Notes: generated from the letters alone by a model not told the origin. Positions 46,132 to 54,721 are shown, counted from the stretch's first letter. The stretch: DNA of 64,000 nucleotides from Bacillota bacterium (GCA_023435925.1 JAEZLF010000152.1:6816-70815); one strand, 5' to 3'. Numbers and translations: made by a program.

Positions 46132-47352
46132 ATGATGGTTTCAATGGATGAGCAAATTAGAATTATTGCAAAAGGAGCCGAAGAAATTATTAACACAGAT
46201 GACCTGAAGAGAAAGCTTGAGAGGTCACAAAAGACTGGAATACCGCTAAAGGTTAAGCTTGGTCTTGACCCGACTGCCCCGGATATTCATATCGGGCATG
46301 CGGTTGTGCTGCGTAAAATCAAGCAGTTTCAGGATCTGGGGCATAGAGCGGTTATTGTCATTGGGGATTTTACCGGTATGATTGGAGACCCTACCGGAAA
46401 ATCCAAAACAAGAAAGCCGCTGACTCGAGAGGAAGTTATAGAGAATGCTAGGACCTATGAAAGGCAGATTTTTAAAATACTTGACAGAGAAAAGACAGAA
46501 GTCCGGTTTAACAGTGAATGGCTGTCAAAACTGAATTTTGCAGATGTTATCGGTTTGGCCTCCAAGTGCACGGTTGCAAGAATACTGGAGAGGGATGATT
46601 TTCAAAGCCGCTTTCAAGCCCACGAGAGTATTGGGGTTCATGAGTTTTTCTATCCTTTGATGCAGGGCTTTGATTCCGTAGAGCTGAAATCAGATGTTGA
46701 GCTTGGTGGTACAGATCAGAGGTTTAATATTCTGATGGGGAGAAATCTGCAAAAGGACTATGGACAAGAAAGCCAGATCGCCTTATTTATGCCTATTCTT
46801 GAAGGGACCGATGGAGTAGAAAAAATGAGTAAAAGCCTGGGAAATTATATCGGCATTCATGAGGAGCCAAACGATATCTATGGAAAGGTAATGTCGATAC
46901 CCGACAATTTAATCGTAAGATATTTTATGCTTGCCACCGATATACATCCGGATGAATTAAGCGAAATAAAAGAAGCATTGGACTCCGGCAAGATGAACCC
47001 TCGTGATATGAAGATGAAGCTTGCAAGAGAAATTACAGGCTTATACCACGGATCAGAAGCGGCTGCATTGGCACAGGAGCATTTCACAATAGTGTTTCAG
47101 AAGCATGAAATGCCGGAAAATGTTCCTGAGTATTGGATTTCCGCAAGCATGTTTGAAAAAGATGAAATTGACCTTGTGAAGCTGTTGGTACAGATAGGCT
47201 TTTCATCAAGCAACAGTGAAGCCAGAAGGCTGATTTCACAAGGAGCCGTAAAAGTGAATGGCAATAGAGTTGATGCTTTTAAAGTAAAAGGCCTCTGTGA
47301 TGGTGATGTGGTTCAGGCCGGCAAGCTCAGGTTCATACGAATCAGAGTCTAG
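46132..47352 (+). CDS. tyrS: Tyrosyl-tRNA synthetase
   Basis: A 406-residue class I synthetase. HIGH motif HIGHAVVLRK (about residue 53), KMSKS motif VEKMSKSLGN (about 232), tyrosine-binding region KLGLDPTAPDI, and a C-terminal S4 RNA-binding domain (LLVQIGFSSSNSEARRLIS). The sequence is closer to the TyrZ-like type than to B. subtilis TyrS, judging from the KLGLDPTAPD and DLGHRAVIVIGDFT segments. The start is ATG 46132 with AAAGGAG 5 nt upstream. Controlled by the T-box leader directly before it. No terminator is evident after it. Confidence 0.95.
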   Translation: MMVSMDEQIRIIAKGAEEIINTDDLKRKLERSQKTGIPLKVKLGLDPTAPDIHIGHAVVLRKIKQFQDLGHRAVIVIGDFTGMIGDPTGKSKTRKPLTREEVIENARTYERQIFKILDREKTEVRFNSEWLSKLNFADVIGLASKCTVARILERDDFQSRFQAHESIGVHEFFYPLMQGFDSVELKSDVELGGTDQRFNILMGRNLQKDYGQESQIALFMPILEGTDGVEKMSKSLGNYIGIHEEPNDIYGKVMSIPDNLIVRYFMLATDIHPDELSEIKEALDSGKMNPRDMKMKLAREITGLYHGSEAAALAQEHFTIVFQKHEMPENVPEYWISASMFEKDEIDLVKLLVQIGFSSSNSEARRLISQGAVKVNGNRVDAFKVKGLCDGDVVQAGKLRFIRIRV

Positions 47353-47512
47353 AGTTGGTTGCTTGTTTATGCTTCTTTATTATTCGTACAATTTAGAATT
47401 CAATTAGAAATTGGACGGGGAAGAGGTGCTTTATATACGTTAATCGCCACGTAATATTGATATTAAAGTGAAAAAAGATGATTGCGACATGCAGGAAAAA
47501 TTGCAAAAGGTC

Positions 47513-47541
47513 TTGACAAGGCCGTGTCCACTGTGTAATAA
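47513..47541 (+). promoter_or_regulatory. Promoter of the methyltransferase leader
   Basis: TTGACA (47513-47518), 17-bp spacer, TAATAA (47536-47541). It drives a ~240-nt leader ending in the terminator at 47736. Confidence 0.65.
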
Positions 47542-47549
47542 TATTCCAA

Positions 47550-47792
47550 ATAATACGGCAATGCTGCGAAAAAGGGTTGTGATTATATCACCCAAAGATG
47601 GATAATGGCAAACAGCTGCGTGTATGATAATAAGGTAGATTATGCCGCCGATGGCGGATAATATTTAGTGAGTGTGCATAAGAGCTGATAGCTTGAGCTG
47701 CATAGGGGTGCAGAAGCCCTACACGTGGGACAATACCCCGCGGAGTCACTTGGAATGTATCATTCATTCAATGTGATTCTGCGGGGTTTTTA
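47550..47792 (+). ncRNA. Unidentified structured leader with terminator before a methyltransferase gene
   Basis: The 5-prime part folds as GGGTTGTGA/TCACCC and a GCCGCC/GGCGG hairpin; the 3-prime part carries AGGGGTGCAGAAGCCCT and GTGGGACAATACCCC stems, then the terminator arm CCCCGC...GCGGGG (47736-47786) with TTTTTAT. GGGGTGCAGAAGCCC and GGGACAATACCCCG can pair alternatively with each other or the terminator, the hallmark of attenuation. I could not match it to a known riboswitch class (T-box, SAM, TPP, cobalamin and lysine hallmarks are absent; only faint likeness to the 3-prime end of ykkC RNAs). Two very short ORFs lie inside. Confidence 0.6.
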
Positions 47793-47816
47793 TATTTAAT
47801 GTGGGGGGGAGTGGAA

Positions 47817-48596
47817 ATGATGAATGCACTTATTAAATACTATGAGGAGTATGATGAAGATGCACGCTTGCAAAAAGATAAGACGCACTCCATAGAATTT
47901 CTGACAACTGTTAAATATTTTGAAAAGATATTTCCGAAAGGAGCCTCGGTGCTTGATGCATGTGCGGGAACAGGTGCTTATTCCTTCTATCTTGCAAAAA
48001 AGGGTTATAAAGTTACCGCAGGCGACCTTGTACCCTATAACGTAGGTTTAATTGAAAAAAAGCAATCAGAAACAAAACTGCTTGAAAATATTTACTTAGG
48101 TAATGTACTAGATTTGTCTATGTTTGAGGATGAATGCTTTGATGTGGTTTTGTGTATGGGAGCACTATATCATCTTCAGAAAAAAGTAGAAAGGGTTAAA
48201 GCTATAAAAGAATGCTTGCGGGTATTGAAAAAAGACGGAATTCTTGCAACAGCTTATATCAACAGATATGCAGCTATATTGTGCAATTGCGGGGATGAAC
48301 TTGCTAATATTGATGAACTACTGGAATACAGTAAAAATAGCTTCAAGAACAATTTCTACGGGTCAACACCTAAAGAAATAAAAGAGATTATGTCGGGAGC
48401 GGGGATTGAGGAAATTTGCAACATAGGTACGGATGGAATAGCTTATGCTATCAAACCGAAAATCGATCATTCTGATGATAAAGCATTTGAAAAATGGCTT
48501 GAGTATCACTTTGCAGCTTGTGAAGATGAAAATATTCTGGGGTATAGTTTACATGGTTTGCATTTTGGAAGGAAGAGGCGAGATCATGCAAAATGA
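47817..48596 (+). CDS. Class I SAM-dependent methyltransferase
   Basis: A 259-residue methyltransferase. Motif I VLDACAGTGAYSFYLAKKGY, then VTAGDLVPYNVGLIE and CFDVVLCMGALYHLQ, with the post-I and motif II pattern of Methyltransf_11/25 enzymes. The substrate is unknown; it could be a small molecule or a macromolecule. The start is ATG 47817 after GGGGGGAGTGG; the longer frame begins at 47799. It stands behind a long attenuator-like leader, suggesting expression in response to a ligand or to translation stress. The fragment that follows resembles another methyltransferase start. Confidence 0.82.
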   Translation: MMNALIKYYEEYDEDARLQKDKTHSIEFLTTVKYFEKIFPKGASVLDACAGTGAYSFYLAKKGYKVTAGDLVPYNVGLIEKKQSETKLLENIYLGNVLDLSMFEDECFDVVLCMGALYHLQKKVERVKAIKECLRVLKKDGILATAYINRYAAILCNCGDELANIDELLEYSKNSFKNNFYGSTPKEIKEIMSGAGIEEICNIGTDGIAYAIKPKIDHSDDKAFEKWLEYHFAACEDENILGYSLHGLHFGRKRRDHAK

Positions 48597-48776
48597 TACT
48601 TATAACATATATACAAAATCAGCAAAATACTACGATATCGTATGGGATAAGAGCTATAGAAAGATATAGAAGAAAAGCTATCGCTCAAATACAGTTATTA
48701 TCAGCAGCTTAAAGAATATCTATCATTAATAAGTAATCCGCAGATGAACAAAGTGGAGAAATTACTCGAAATATAA
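48586..48776 (+). pseudogene. Fused fragments of one or two lost genes
   Basis: ATG 48586, inside the end of the methyltransferase gene, opens 27 codons (MQNDTYNIYTKSAKYYDIVW then DKSYRKI) that read like the N-terminus of another SAM methyltransferase, ending at TAG 48667. A different frame continues at 48666 as EEKLSLKYSYYQQLKEYLSL, then ISNPQMNKVEKLLEI and a stop at 48776, which looks like a protein C-terminus. This suggests a deletion that joined two coding ends. Confidence 0.45.
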
Positions 48777-48799
48777 TAGGTGGAGGGAAAAGGTTCAAG

Positions 48800-49351
48800 A
48801 TGGAAAATCCGAAATTAGTGAAGCCTTCTGTTGAATATATGAGCAGTTATATAGCTGCATGCAGGGAGTATGCAGAAGCAGGATTAAAGGAATATGATGT
48901 TTTTGGTGGAGAAAGTCCTGCTCCCGAGCTTATTCAAACTCTGCTCATGAAATATGAAAATGAAAGCAGAGGAATCGGGCTTCCTGAGGGATGGGTGCCA
49001 AGCACCGTTTTCTGGCTTGTTGATGAAGGCGAATACATTGGGGCCGGGAATATCAGACATACTTTGACAGAACCGCTGAAAAAGTTCGGCGGACATATCG
49101 CTTACGAAATAAGACCTTCAAAATGGGGAAATGGCTATGGTACATTGCTGCTTAAACTGCTTCTAAGGGAAGCTGCAAGGTTAGGTATTCAAAGTGCGCT
49201 TCTGACTTGTGCTGCCGGTAATTCAGCGTCAGCCAGGGTAATGGAGAAAAATGGCGGGACCTTGATAGATTGCATTACCAATATCATTGACGGGAATGAG
49301 CGTCCGACTCGCAGGTACAGAATTGATACAGGTCAATTAGTGAAGGAATAG
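48800..49351 (+). CDS. GNAT family N-acetyltransferase
   Basis: A 183-residue GNAT domain protein. Acetyl-CoA-binding segment YEIRPSKWGNGYGTLLLKLL (the P-loop-like RxxGxG/A variant) follows the beta-4 strand; the C-terminal strand ALLTCAAGNSASARVMEKNG is typical of this family, which is close to YjgM/RimJ-like proteins. The substrate is not deducible. GGTGGAGGG precedes the ATG. Confidence 0.87.
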   Translation: MENPKLVKPSVEYMSSYIAACREYAEAGLKEYDVFGGESPAPELIQTLLMKYENESRGIGLPEGWVPSTVFWLVDEGEYIGAGNIRHTLTEPLKKFGGHIAYEIRPSKWGNGYGTLLLKLLLREAARLGIQSALLTCAAGNSASARVMEKNGGTLIDCITNIIDGNERPTRRYRIDTGQLVKE

Positions 49352-49417
49352 TGAAAATGAAACAGATAGTTTTTCCTACTGCATATGATAAAATGCACTT
49401 TAACGAGGTTATGAATT

Positions 49418-50344
49418 ATGATACTTAGTGCATCACGCAGGACAGATATTCCGGCATATTATTCTCAATGGCTACTTAACCGGTTGCAGGCAGGATTCGT
49501 ATTGTCACGGAATCCCATGAACCATGCTCAGGTGAGCAAAATTGAGTTATCGCCTGACGTTGTTGATTGCATTGTATTTTGGACGAAGAATCCCCGAAAT
49601 ATGATGGATAAGCTGGAAGCCATTGATGCATTGGGCTATCGATACTATTTCCAATTTACATTAACGCCTTATGATCAATCCGTCGAAAAAGGATTGGGTG
49701 ATAAGGAAGAAATCATAAAGACCTTCTGTTTGCTGAGTGAGAAGATTGGAAAAGAAAAGGTTGTATGGAGATATGATCCCATTATCATAAATGAAACACT
49801 AGACTTTAGGTATCATACAGAACGGTTTTCAAGGCTTTGCAGCAAACTCTACAAGCATACCGACCAGTGTATTATAAGCTTTGTAGACCAATACGCCAAA
49901 TTGAAAACCAATCTTTTGAGGGATATCAGCACAGAAGAGATGATTGAACTAAGTAAAATGATTTCATCAACGGCAAGAGACTTCGGTATTGCAGTGAAAG
50001 CCTGCTCCGAGATGCCTTTTCTGTCTGAGTATGGCGTTGGACAAGCCCATTGCGTTGACAGAGGACTCGTAGAGAAAATTTGCGGATATAGCCTTGATAT
50101 TAAGAATGACAAAAATCAACGTGATTCCTGTGGTTGCTTTGAAAGCTTTGATATTGGTGCATACAACACTTGCAGGAATGGTTGTGTTTACTGTTATGCC
50201 AATTACAGCGATGCATCTGTAAGCAATAACTGCCAAAGGCACGATCCCGAAGGTGAGTTGTTAATTGGCAGTATTGCTGATAAAGATAAAATAGTAGTAA
50301 GAAATGTAAAGTCACATCGATGCGGGCAACTAAAATTATTTTAG
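49418..50344 (+). CDS. DUF1848 protein (radical-SAM-like)
   Basis: A 308-residue protein with the DUF1848 signature at its start (MILSASRRTDIPAYYSQWLL; FWTKNPRNMMDKL) and a C-terminal cysteine cluster (CGCFESFDIGAYNTCRNGCV then YCYAN) resembling the CxxxCxYC ligands of radical SAM [4Fe-4S] proteins, though located at the C-terminus rather than the N-terminus. The barrel is expected to match SPL-like radical SAM proteins. No substrate is known. A second radical SAM protein of the SPL type is encoded at 53585; the two may be related in function. Confidence 0.82.
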   Translation: MILSASRRTDIPAYYSQWLLNRLQAGFVLSRNPMNHAQVSKIELSPDVVDCIVFWTKNPRNMMDKLEAIDALGYRYYFQFTLTPYDQSVEKGLGDKEEIIKTFCLLSEKIGKEKVVWRYDPIIINETLDFRYHTERFSRLCSKLYKHTDQCIISFVDQYAKLKTNLLRDISTEEMIELSKMISSTARDFGIAVKACSEMPFLSEYGVGQAHCVDRGLVEKICGYSLDIKNDKNQRDSCGCFESFDIGAYNTCRNGCVYCYANYSDASVSNNCQRHDPEGELLIGSIADKDKIVVRNVKSHRCGQLKLF

Positions 50345-50358
50345 ATATTGAATTGATG

Positions 50359-50430
50359 GTGACAGGGGGCGTGTGGTAGGGGGACGGGGTTGTTGTCACA
50401 CATCTCCCAGTCACGCGTCCCCCGCTGTCA
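50359..50430. repeat. GC-rich interrupted inverted repeat
   Basis: GTGACAGGGGGCGTG pairs with CACGCGTCCCCCGCTGTCA, with two small bulges, around a loop containing GGGGGACGGGGTTGTTGTC. It lies between convergent genes (DUF1848 and metG). A related C-rich tract (CCGTCCTCAGCCCGTCCCCC) lies at 61757-61776 between convergent genes. It is probably a small dispersed repeat acting as bidirectional terminator. Confidence 0.55.
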
Positions 50431-50471
50431 TGACGTCACGGACGCATTGGCGAGCGGCTGCCTGAACTCAA

Positions 50472-52097
50472 CTAACTTGTGTGTAGTTTTTGTTCTTCCT
50501 CCTGGATCACTTTCTTATCGATCCGTTCAAAGAGAATTTCCACCTGCCCAAGCTCCCGACCGACGGGAATTTGTGTATGCTGCCATGTTGCGTTTTCTAT
50601 CCCTAAGAAATTTCTTACCTTTGCAGACGAAAAGGGAAGAAAGGGGTCAAGCAGGATTGAAAGATTTGCAATGAGCTGCACACAGGTATTCAGAGTTTCC
50701 TTACACTTTTCCATATCGCTTTTTACTGTTATCCAGGGCTGCTCTTCATCAAAGTATTTGTTTGCTGCACGAATCAATGTAAAAATGTTATCAAGAGCTT
50801 CCTTGAAGTTACCTTTCTCTATGAGTCCTCCTATGGTGGAGAATAGCCGGCTTAGCGGCTGTATAATTGCCGGATTGGTATTTGCCTCAGGCACCTTGCC
50901 TTCAAAGGATTTCAGTATAAACAGTAAACTGCGGTTTACAAAGTTCCCGTAAGCACCGAGAAGCTCACCGTTATGACTGTTGATGAATTCCCTCCAGGTA
51001 AAGTCGGTATCCCTTTTTTCCGGTCCGTTGCTGATCAAAAAATATCGAATGGAATCCGGATGGTACCGTTCAAGGATATCTTTTGCCCATATAGCCCAAT
51101 TGCCGCTGGTTGAAATTTTCTTGCCCTCTAAGGTCAGGTACTCGCTGGATATGATATCGTCCGGCAGCTTTAGTTGCACATCGGTGCGGCCCAAAAGCAG
51201 CGAAGGCAGAATAATGGTATGAAAGGGTATATTGTCCTTTCCGTGAACATAATAGTGCCTGCAGCTATTCCAGATTTCAGTAAAATCGAGCCCTTGTTGT
51301 TGACATAATGTGTGACAGTCCGAAAGGTATCCAAGGACATTTTCGGCCCAGATATATATTTTTTTACCGTCAAATTCATCCTTCGGGACATCGATACCCC
51401 AATCCAGGTCCCGTGTCAGGCTTCTGTCACGAAGTCCTTCATAGATATACCTTTTGGATAGTTCATATGCATTTTTCCTCCATCCAGTGTGGTTTTCAAC
51501 ATATTGCTCCAGTTGATCCTTCATACGGGTCACAGCCAGGAAAAGATGGTTAGTGGATCGAAATTCAGGCGTTTCACCACAGATACTGCATTTTGCCTGA
51601 AGGAGGCTTTCCGGTTCCAGTACACTTCCACAGGCTTCGCACTGATCTCCTCTGGCAAATTCACCGCAATGCGGGCATAGCCCCTTCACAAAACGGTCGG
51701 GCAGAAACTGCCTGCATTTCGCACAGTACGCTTGTGGGGTACTTTTTTCGTAAACATATCTGCCTTTGTATAGATTTCGGTGGAAATCTGTAACAAAGTT
51801 TTTGTGCTCTTGACTGGATGTCTTACCATAAAGGGTATAGGAAAAGCCCAGGCGGCAAAAGCAGTCGCAAAATTCATGATGGTAGAAGTCACTGATTTCT
51901 ACAGGCGTCTTGTTCTCCTGCCTGGCTCTGATTGTTACAGGCGTACCATGGCAGTCGCTGCCGGAAACAAAAAAGACTGTGTCACCTTTTGCTCTGTAGT
52001 ATCGAGCCAGTACATCCCCCGGCAATAATGCAGCTATATGTCCAATATGCAATGAACCGTTTGCATATGGCCACGCTCCTCCGATTAATACATTCAT
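50472..52097 (-). CDS. metG: Methionyl-tRNA synthetase, short form
   Basis: A 541-residue class I synthetase on the - strand. N-terminal HIGH motif (NGSLHIGHIAALLPGD), a knuckle domain with four CxxC pairs (CAKC, CPHC, CEAC, CSIC) that bind zinc, and a KMSKS-equivalent KISTS (LEGKKISTSGNWAIW). The C-terminal tRNA-binding EMAP-like domain found on many bacterial MetRS proteins is absent, hence the shorter length. It charges tRNA-Met in the cytosol. Its sequence differs from the usual housekeeping clostridial type and it has a T-box leader, so it may be a second, inducible copy; the other copy would lie outside this window. Confidence 0.93.
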   Translation of the reverse strand: MNVLIGGAWPYANGSLHIGHIAALLPGDVLARYYRAKGDTVFFVSGSDCHGTPVTIRARQENKTPVEISDFYHHEFCDCFCRLGFSYTLYGKTSSQEHKNFVTDFHRNLYKGRYVYEKSTPQAYCAKCRQFLPDRFVKGLCPHCGEFARGDQCEACGSVLEPESLLQAKCSICGETPEFRSTNHLFLAVTRMKDQLEQYVENHTGWRKNAYELSKRYIYEGLRDRSLTRDLDWGIDVPKDEFDGKKIYIWAENVLGYLSDCHTLCQQQGLDFTEIWNSCRHYYVHGKDNIPFHTIILPSLLLGRTDVQLKLPDDIISSEYLTLEGKKISTSGNWAIWAKDILERYHPDSIRYFLISNGPEKRDTDFTWREFINSHNGELLGAYGNFVNRSLLFILKSFEGKVPEANTNPAIIQPLSRLFSTIGGLIEKGNFKEALDNIFTLIRAANKYFDEEQPWITVKSDMEKCKETLNTCVQLIANLSILLDPFLPFSSAKVRNFLGIENATWQHTQIPVGRELGQVEILFERIDKKVIQEEEQKLHTS

Positions 52098-52149
52098 TAT
52101 AAAACCTCATTTCTTATTATTTAGTGGGATAATCAAATTGTTACTCAAA

Positions 52150-52500
52150 ATATGCATTAAAAAAGCCCTCACCTCCAGGATACTATCCTGGGGACGAGAG
52201 CATGATACTTCGTGTTACCACCCCGGTTTATTGATACTTCGCAGCATCAACCTCAGTAAGAACTAATGTAAGCAGATACATCCTTCCAGGCTTACACGCC
52301 ATTCTCCGGCACGGTAACGGGTGCATACGTTGCAGCCTATAAGCGGAGGGACATATCGTTTGTTCTGCCTCGCTTATTCGGTGCAATAGCTCCAAGACCA
52401 TCTTCAGTCAGCTATTCTTTACTCCCTCTCAGCAAACGGAGTTCTCTGTAAAAGACATCCATGACTTACTCTTCTTTTCATCGCGTTTCCAGTTTTTCTC
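52150..52500 (-). promoter_or_regulatory. T-box riboswitch of metG, methionine-specific
   Basis: Read on the - strand: stem I with AGTAAGTC and TGAGAGGGAGTAA elements, specifier loop GAAGATGGTC with ATG (+ strand 52399-52401), T-box sequence CCGGGGTGGTAACACG (52211-52226), and the overlapping terminator CCAGGATAGTATCCTGG flanked by CTCTCGTCC and GGTGAGGGC, ending in six T (52159-52200). The specifier agrees with the gene. Uncharged tRNA-Met would stabilise the antiterminator and allow metG transcription. Confidence 0.9.
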
Positions 52501-52503
52501 TAT

Positions 52504-52532
52504 ATATTAATACGCTTAAAGGTTCAAGTCAA
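52504..52532 (-). promoter_or_regulatory. Promoter of the metG T-box transcript
   Basis: On the - strand: TTGACT (52532-52527), 17-bp spacer, TAATAT (52509-52504), immediately upstream of stem I. Confidence 0.75.
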
Positions 52533-52628
52533 TAGGTTGTGAAGGAATTACTTCAAAACCTTTGCCGAATTTTACCTCAGATGCTTATGGAGCGGTTCCG
52601 GGGTTGGAGAATATAAGCAAACGATGTG

Positions 52629-52657
52629 TTGACAATATAGTTCAACAGACATATAAT
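52629..52657 (+). promoter_or_regulatory. Full-consensus sigma-A promoter of the DUF2087 gene
   Basis: TTGACA, 17-bp spacer (containing GTTCAACAG), TATAAT. Both hexamers are perfect; the start codon is 39 bp downstream. Confidence 0.88.
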
Positions 52658-52695
52658 ATGTTTATTAAATACATAAACAGAAGTGGAGTGAGTAA

Positions 52696-53466
52696 ATGAT
52701 ACACAAACTAGCAAACATGACTATAGAAGAAATTAAAAATGGATATGCATTTTTGAACCAAGATGATAAATACATTTGTAACATTTGTGGAATGGAATAT
52801 CAAAATGGAGAGATTTTTAAGGTGAAGGAGAAATATTATGCTGCCAGCAAGATGATAAAAATGCATATTCAGACCGACCATAATGATATGCTGCACATAC
52901 TCTGTTCCTATGACAAAAAGCATGCAGGAGTCACTGAAAATCAAAAGGAACTGCTGAGTATGATTTCATCAGGTATGACGGATAATGAAATCGCAAAAAA
53001 AACAGGTGTCGCTCCCTCTACGATCCGGCATCAGAGGTTTGTATTCAGGGAGAGAGCGAAACAGGCAAAGCTTTATCTGGCAATTTATGAACTTGCTATG
53101 CAGGGAGCTGAGAGCAATAAAAAGGCAACAAGTAAAAAGGAAAGAATTATTGATGTTCATAAAGGAGCGAAAATGGTGGATGATAGATACTTTACAACAG
53201 AAGAAGAGGAAGAGAAAATCATTCAAAATATGTTCTCATCATTTGAACCGTTAAAGCTGAAGGTTCTTTCTTCAAAAGAAAAAAAGAAGATCATAATACT
53301 GAAGAAGATCTCGGAACAGTTTGACAAAAAGAGGCGATACAGCGAGAAGGAAATCAATTCGATCATTAAGGAGATATATGATGATTTCGCAACGGTACGG
53401 CGTTACCTGATCGAATATGGATTTATGGAACGGACAAATGATTGCAAGGAGTATTGGCTGAAATAG
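52696..53466 (+). CDS. HTH (LuxR-like) and DUF2087 domain transcription regulator
   Basis: A 256-residue protein. The N-terminus has a CxxC plus H-x4-H pattern (YICNICGMEYQNGEIF, HIQTDHNDMLH) suggesting a zinc-binding element. A LuxR/sigma-70-region-4-like HTH follows (NQKELLSMISSGMTDNEIAK; KTGVAPSTIRHQRFVFRERA, about residues 80-120). The C-terminal ~75 residues are DUF2087 (KKIIILKKISEQFDKKRRYS; ATVRRYLIEYGFMERTNDCK). Such proteins are predicted regulators; targets are unknown. It has an unusually strong promoter for a regulator. The ORF is preceded by GGAGTGAG. Confidence 0.82.
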   Translation: MIHKLANMTIEEIKNGYAFLNQDDKYICNICGMEYQNGEIFKVKEKYYAASKMIKMHIQTDHNDMLHILCSYDKKHAGVTENQKELLSMISSGMTDNEIAKKTGVAPSTIRHQRFVFRERAKQAKLYLAIYELAMQGAESNKKATSKKERIIDVHKGAKMVDDRYFTTEEEEEKIIQNMFSSFEPLKLKVLSSKEKKKIIILKKISEQFDKKRRYSEKEINSIIKEIYDDFATVRRYLIEYGFMERTNDCKEYWLK

Positions 53467-53492
53467 CAATCTACACAATTAAGATTTGAATA

Positions 53493-53508
53493 TGACACAT
53501 AGCTGTCA
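53493..53508. promoter_or_regulatory. Inverted repeat TGACA-N6-TGTCA upstream of the SPL-like gene
   Basis: TGACACATAGCTGTCA, preceded by ATA, 77 bp before the radical SAM gene. The same spacing and arms occur at 55854-55869, upstream of the Fpg/Nei-like gene. Probably an operator of a common regulator. Confidence 0.55.
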
Positions 53509-53584
53509 AATTTGCTGATATATAATTTGATCAGATTATAGCAGTGAGCACAATACAATACAGTATATCTAAAGGAAAATAGAC

Positions 53585-54454
53585 ATGCACTTTAAAGAGG
53601 TAAAGTCAATTTTATCGCCCCGCAACGGTATGAACATATACCGCGGCTGCACCCATGGCTGCATATACTGCGACAGCAGGAGCAAATGCTACAATATGGA
53701 GCATGACTTTGAGGATATTGAGGTTAAAAGCAATGCACCGGAGCTATTGGAAGCGGCTCTTCGGAAAAAACGCAAAAAGTGTATGATTGGCACCGGTTCC
53801 ATGTGTGACTCCTATATGCATATTGAGCTTGAGCTGAACCACACCAGAAGGTGCCTTGAGATCATTGACCGATATGGATTCGGCCTGTCTATTCAGACAA
53901 AATCCAACCGTATTCTGCGTGATCTGGAGCTGCTGAAAAGTATAAACCGGAAATCAAAATGCGTTGTTCAAATGACACTCACCACCTATGACGAAAGCTT
54001 GTGTAAAATCATTGAACCAGCTGTAAGCACCACAAAAGAACGTTTTGAAGTATTGAAAATCATGCGTGACAATGGTATCCCAACAGTTGTCTGGCTTGAT
54101 CCGATTCTGCCGTTCATCAATGATACAGAGGAAAATCTAAGAGGGATTCTGGATTATTGCATTAGGGCTCAGGTATATGGCATTATATGCTTCGGTATGG
54201 GGCTGACTTTGCGGGATGGCGACAGGGAATATTTCTATGCAAAGCTTGACCGGCATTTTCCCGGACTGAAGCAGCGATATATAAAGAAATATGGATATGG
54301 CTACGAGGTTATGAGCGATAACAACGATAAGCTGATGGGCATTTTTTACAATGACTGTAAAAACCATGGTATTGTCAGCAATAATGATGAGATTTTCAGG
54401 TATTTGAATACATTTGAAGAGAAACTGCAAGTGGAGCAGCTCAGCCTGTTTTGA
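53585..54454 (+). CDS. Radical SAM protein, SPL family-like
   Basis: A 289-residue radical SAM enzyme with the CxxxCxYC cluster motif near the N-terminus (YRGCTHGCIYCDSRSKCYN), the GTGSMCDSYMHIE segment and TTYDESLCKIIEP barrel strands characteristic of the SplB/Rv2578c-like group. Spore photoproduct lyase itself is longer and has a distinct Cys, so the exact reaction is unknown; DNA repair is possible but not shown. No SPASM domain. The upstream TGACA-N6-TGTCA element and the presence of a Nei-like gene with the same element nearby fit a repair or stress role. Confidence 0.85.
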   Translation: MHFKEVKSILSPRNGMNIYRGCTHGCIYCDSRSKCYNMEHDFEDIEVKSNAPELLEAALRKKRKKCMIGTGSMCDSYMHIELELNHTRRCLEIIDRYGFGLSIQTKSNRILRDLELLKSINRKSKCVVQMTLTTYDESLCKIIEPAVSTTKERFEVLKIMRDNGIPTVVWLDPILPFINDTEENLRGILDYCIRAQVYGIICFGMGLTLRDGDREYFYAKLDRHFPGLKQRYIKKYGYGYEVMSDNNDKLMGIFYNDCKNHGIVSNNDEIFRYLNTFEEKLQVEQLSLF

Positions 54455-54475
54455 GCACTGAAAGCTTCAGAGCGA

Positions 54476-54721
54476 TTATCTTTTGCGTTTTTTATTTATT
54501 AAGAAATCATACATATCTTCCAAATCATTGAACCCCATTTGCAGAGCATTCTGCCTTGCTGTGCCTACGAGAACCTGAACGCCATCGCCGTGATCATGAA
54601 TGTAGGTCTGCAAAAAATTACCGTTCAGGTCAACACCGCTCCACTTCTTACTGTTGATTTTTTGCAATCCAAGTCTTAAGGCTATTGATTTGATATCACC
54701 TGTTGTAAATCTGTATGGCAT
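54476..54721 (-). CDS. Putative toxin of a toxin-antitoxin-like pair
   Basis: An 81-residue protein beginning MPYRFTTGDIKSIALRLGLQ, continuing WSGVDLNGNFLQTYIHDHGD and ending in a basic tail (NKKRKR). It overlaps the gene upstream (- strand) by 40 nt. Size, order (larger gene first, small gene second) and tight overlap are those of a type II toxin-antitoxin operon; a HicA-like fold is conceivable but the HicA signature His/Gly motif is not evident. I do not recognise the family. Confidence 0.6.
   Translation of the reverse strand: MPYRFTTGDIKSIALRLGLQKINSKKWSGVDLNGNFLQTYIHDHGDGVQVLVGTARQNALQMGFNDLEDMYDFLINKKRKR

Noticed and set aside
47550..47792. Leader before the methyltransferase as a T-box or c-di-GMP riboswitch
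   Set aside because: GTGGGACAATACCCCGCGG superficially resembles the T-box sequence but lacks the continuous GGTGGNACC core and a specifier loop; the GGCAAAC segment recalls GEMM RNA but the remaining conserved positions are absent.
49418..54454. DUF1848 and SPL-like genes as a single operon
   Set aside because: They are separated by the - strand metG with its T-box and by the DUF2087 gene with its own promoter.
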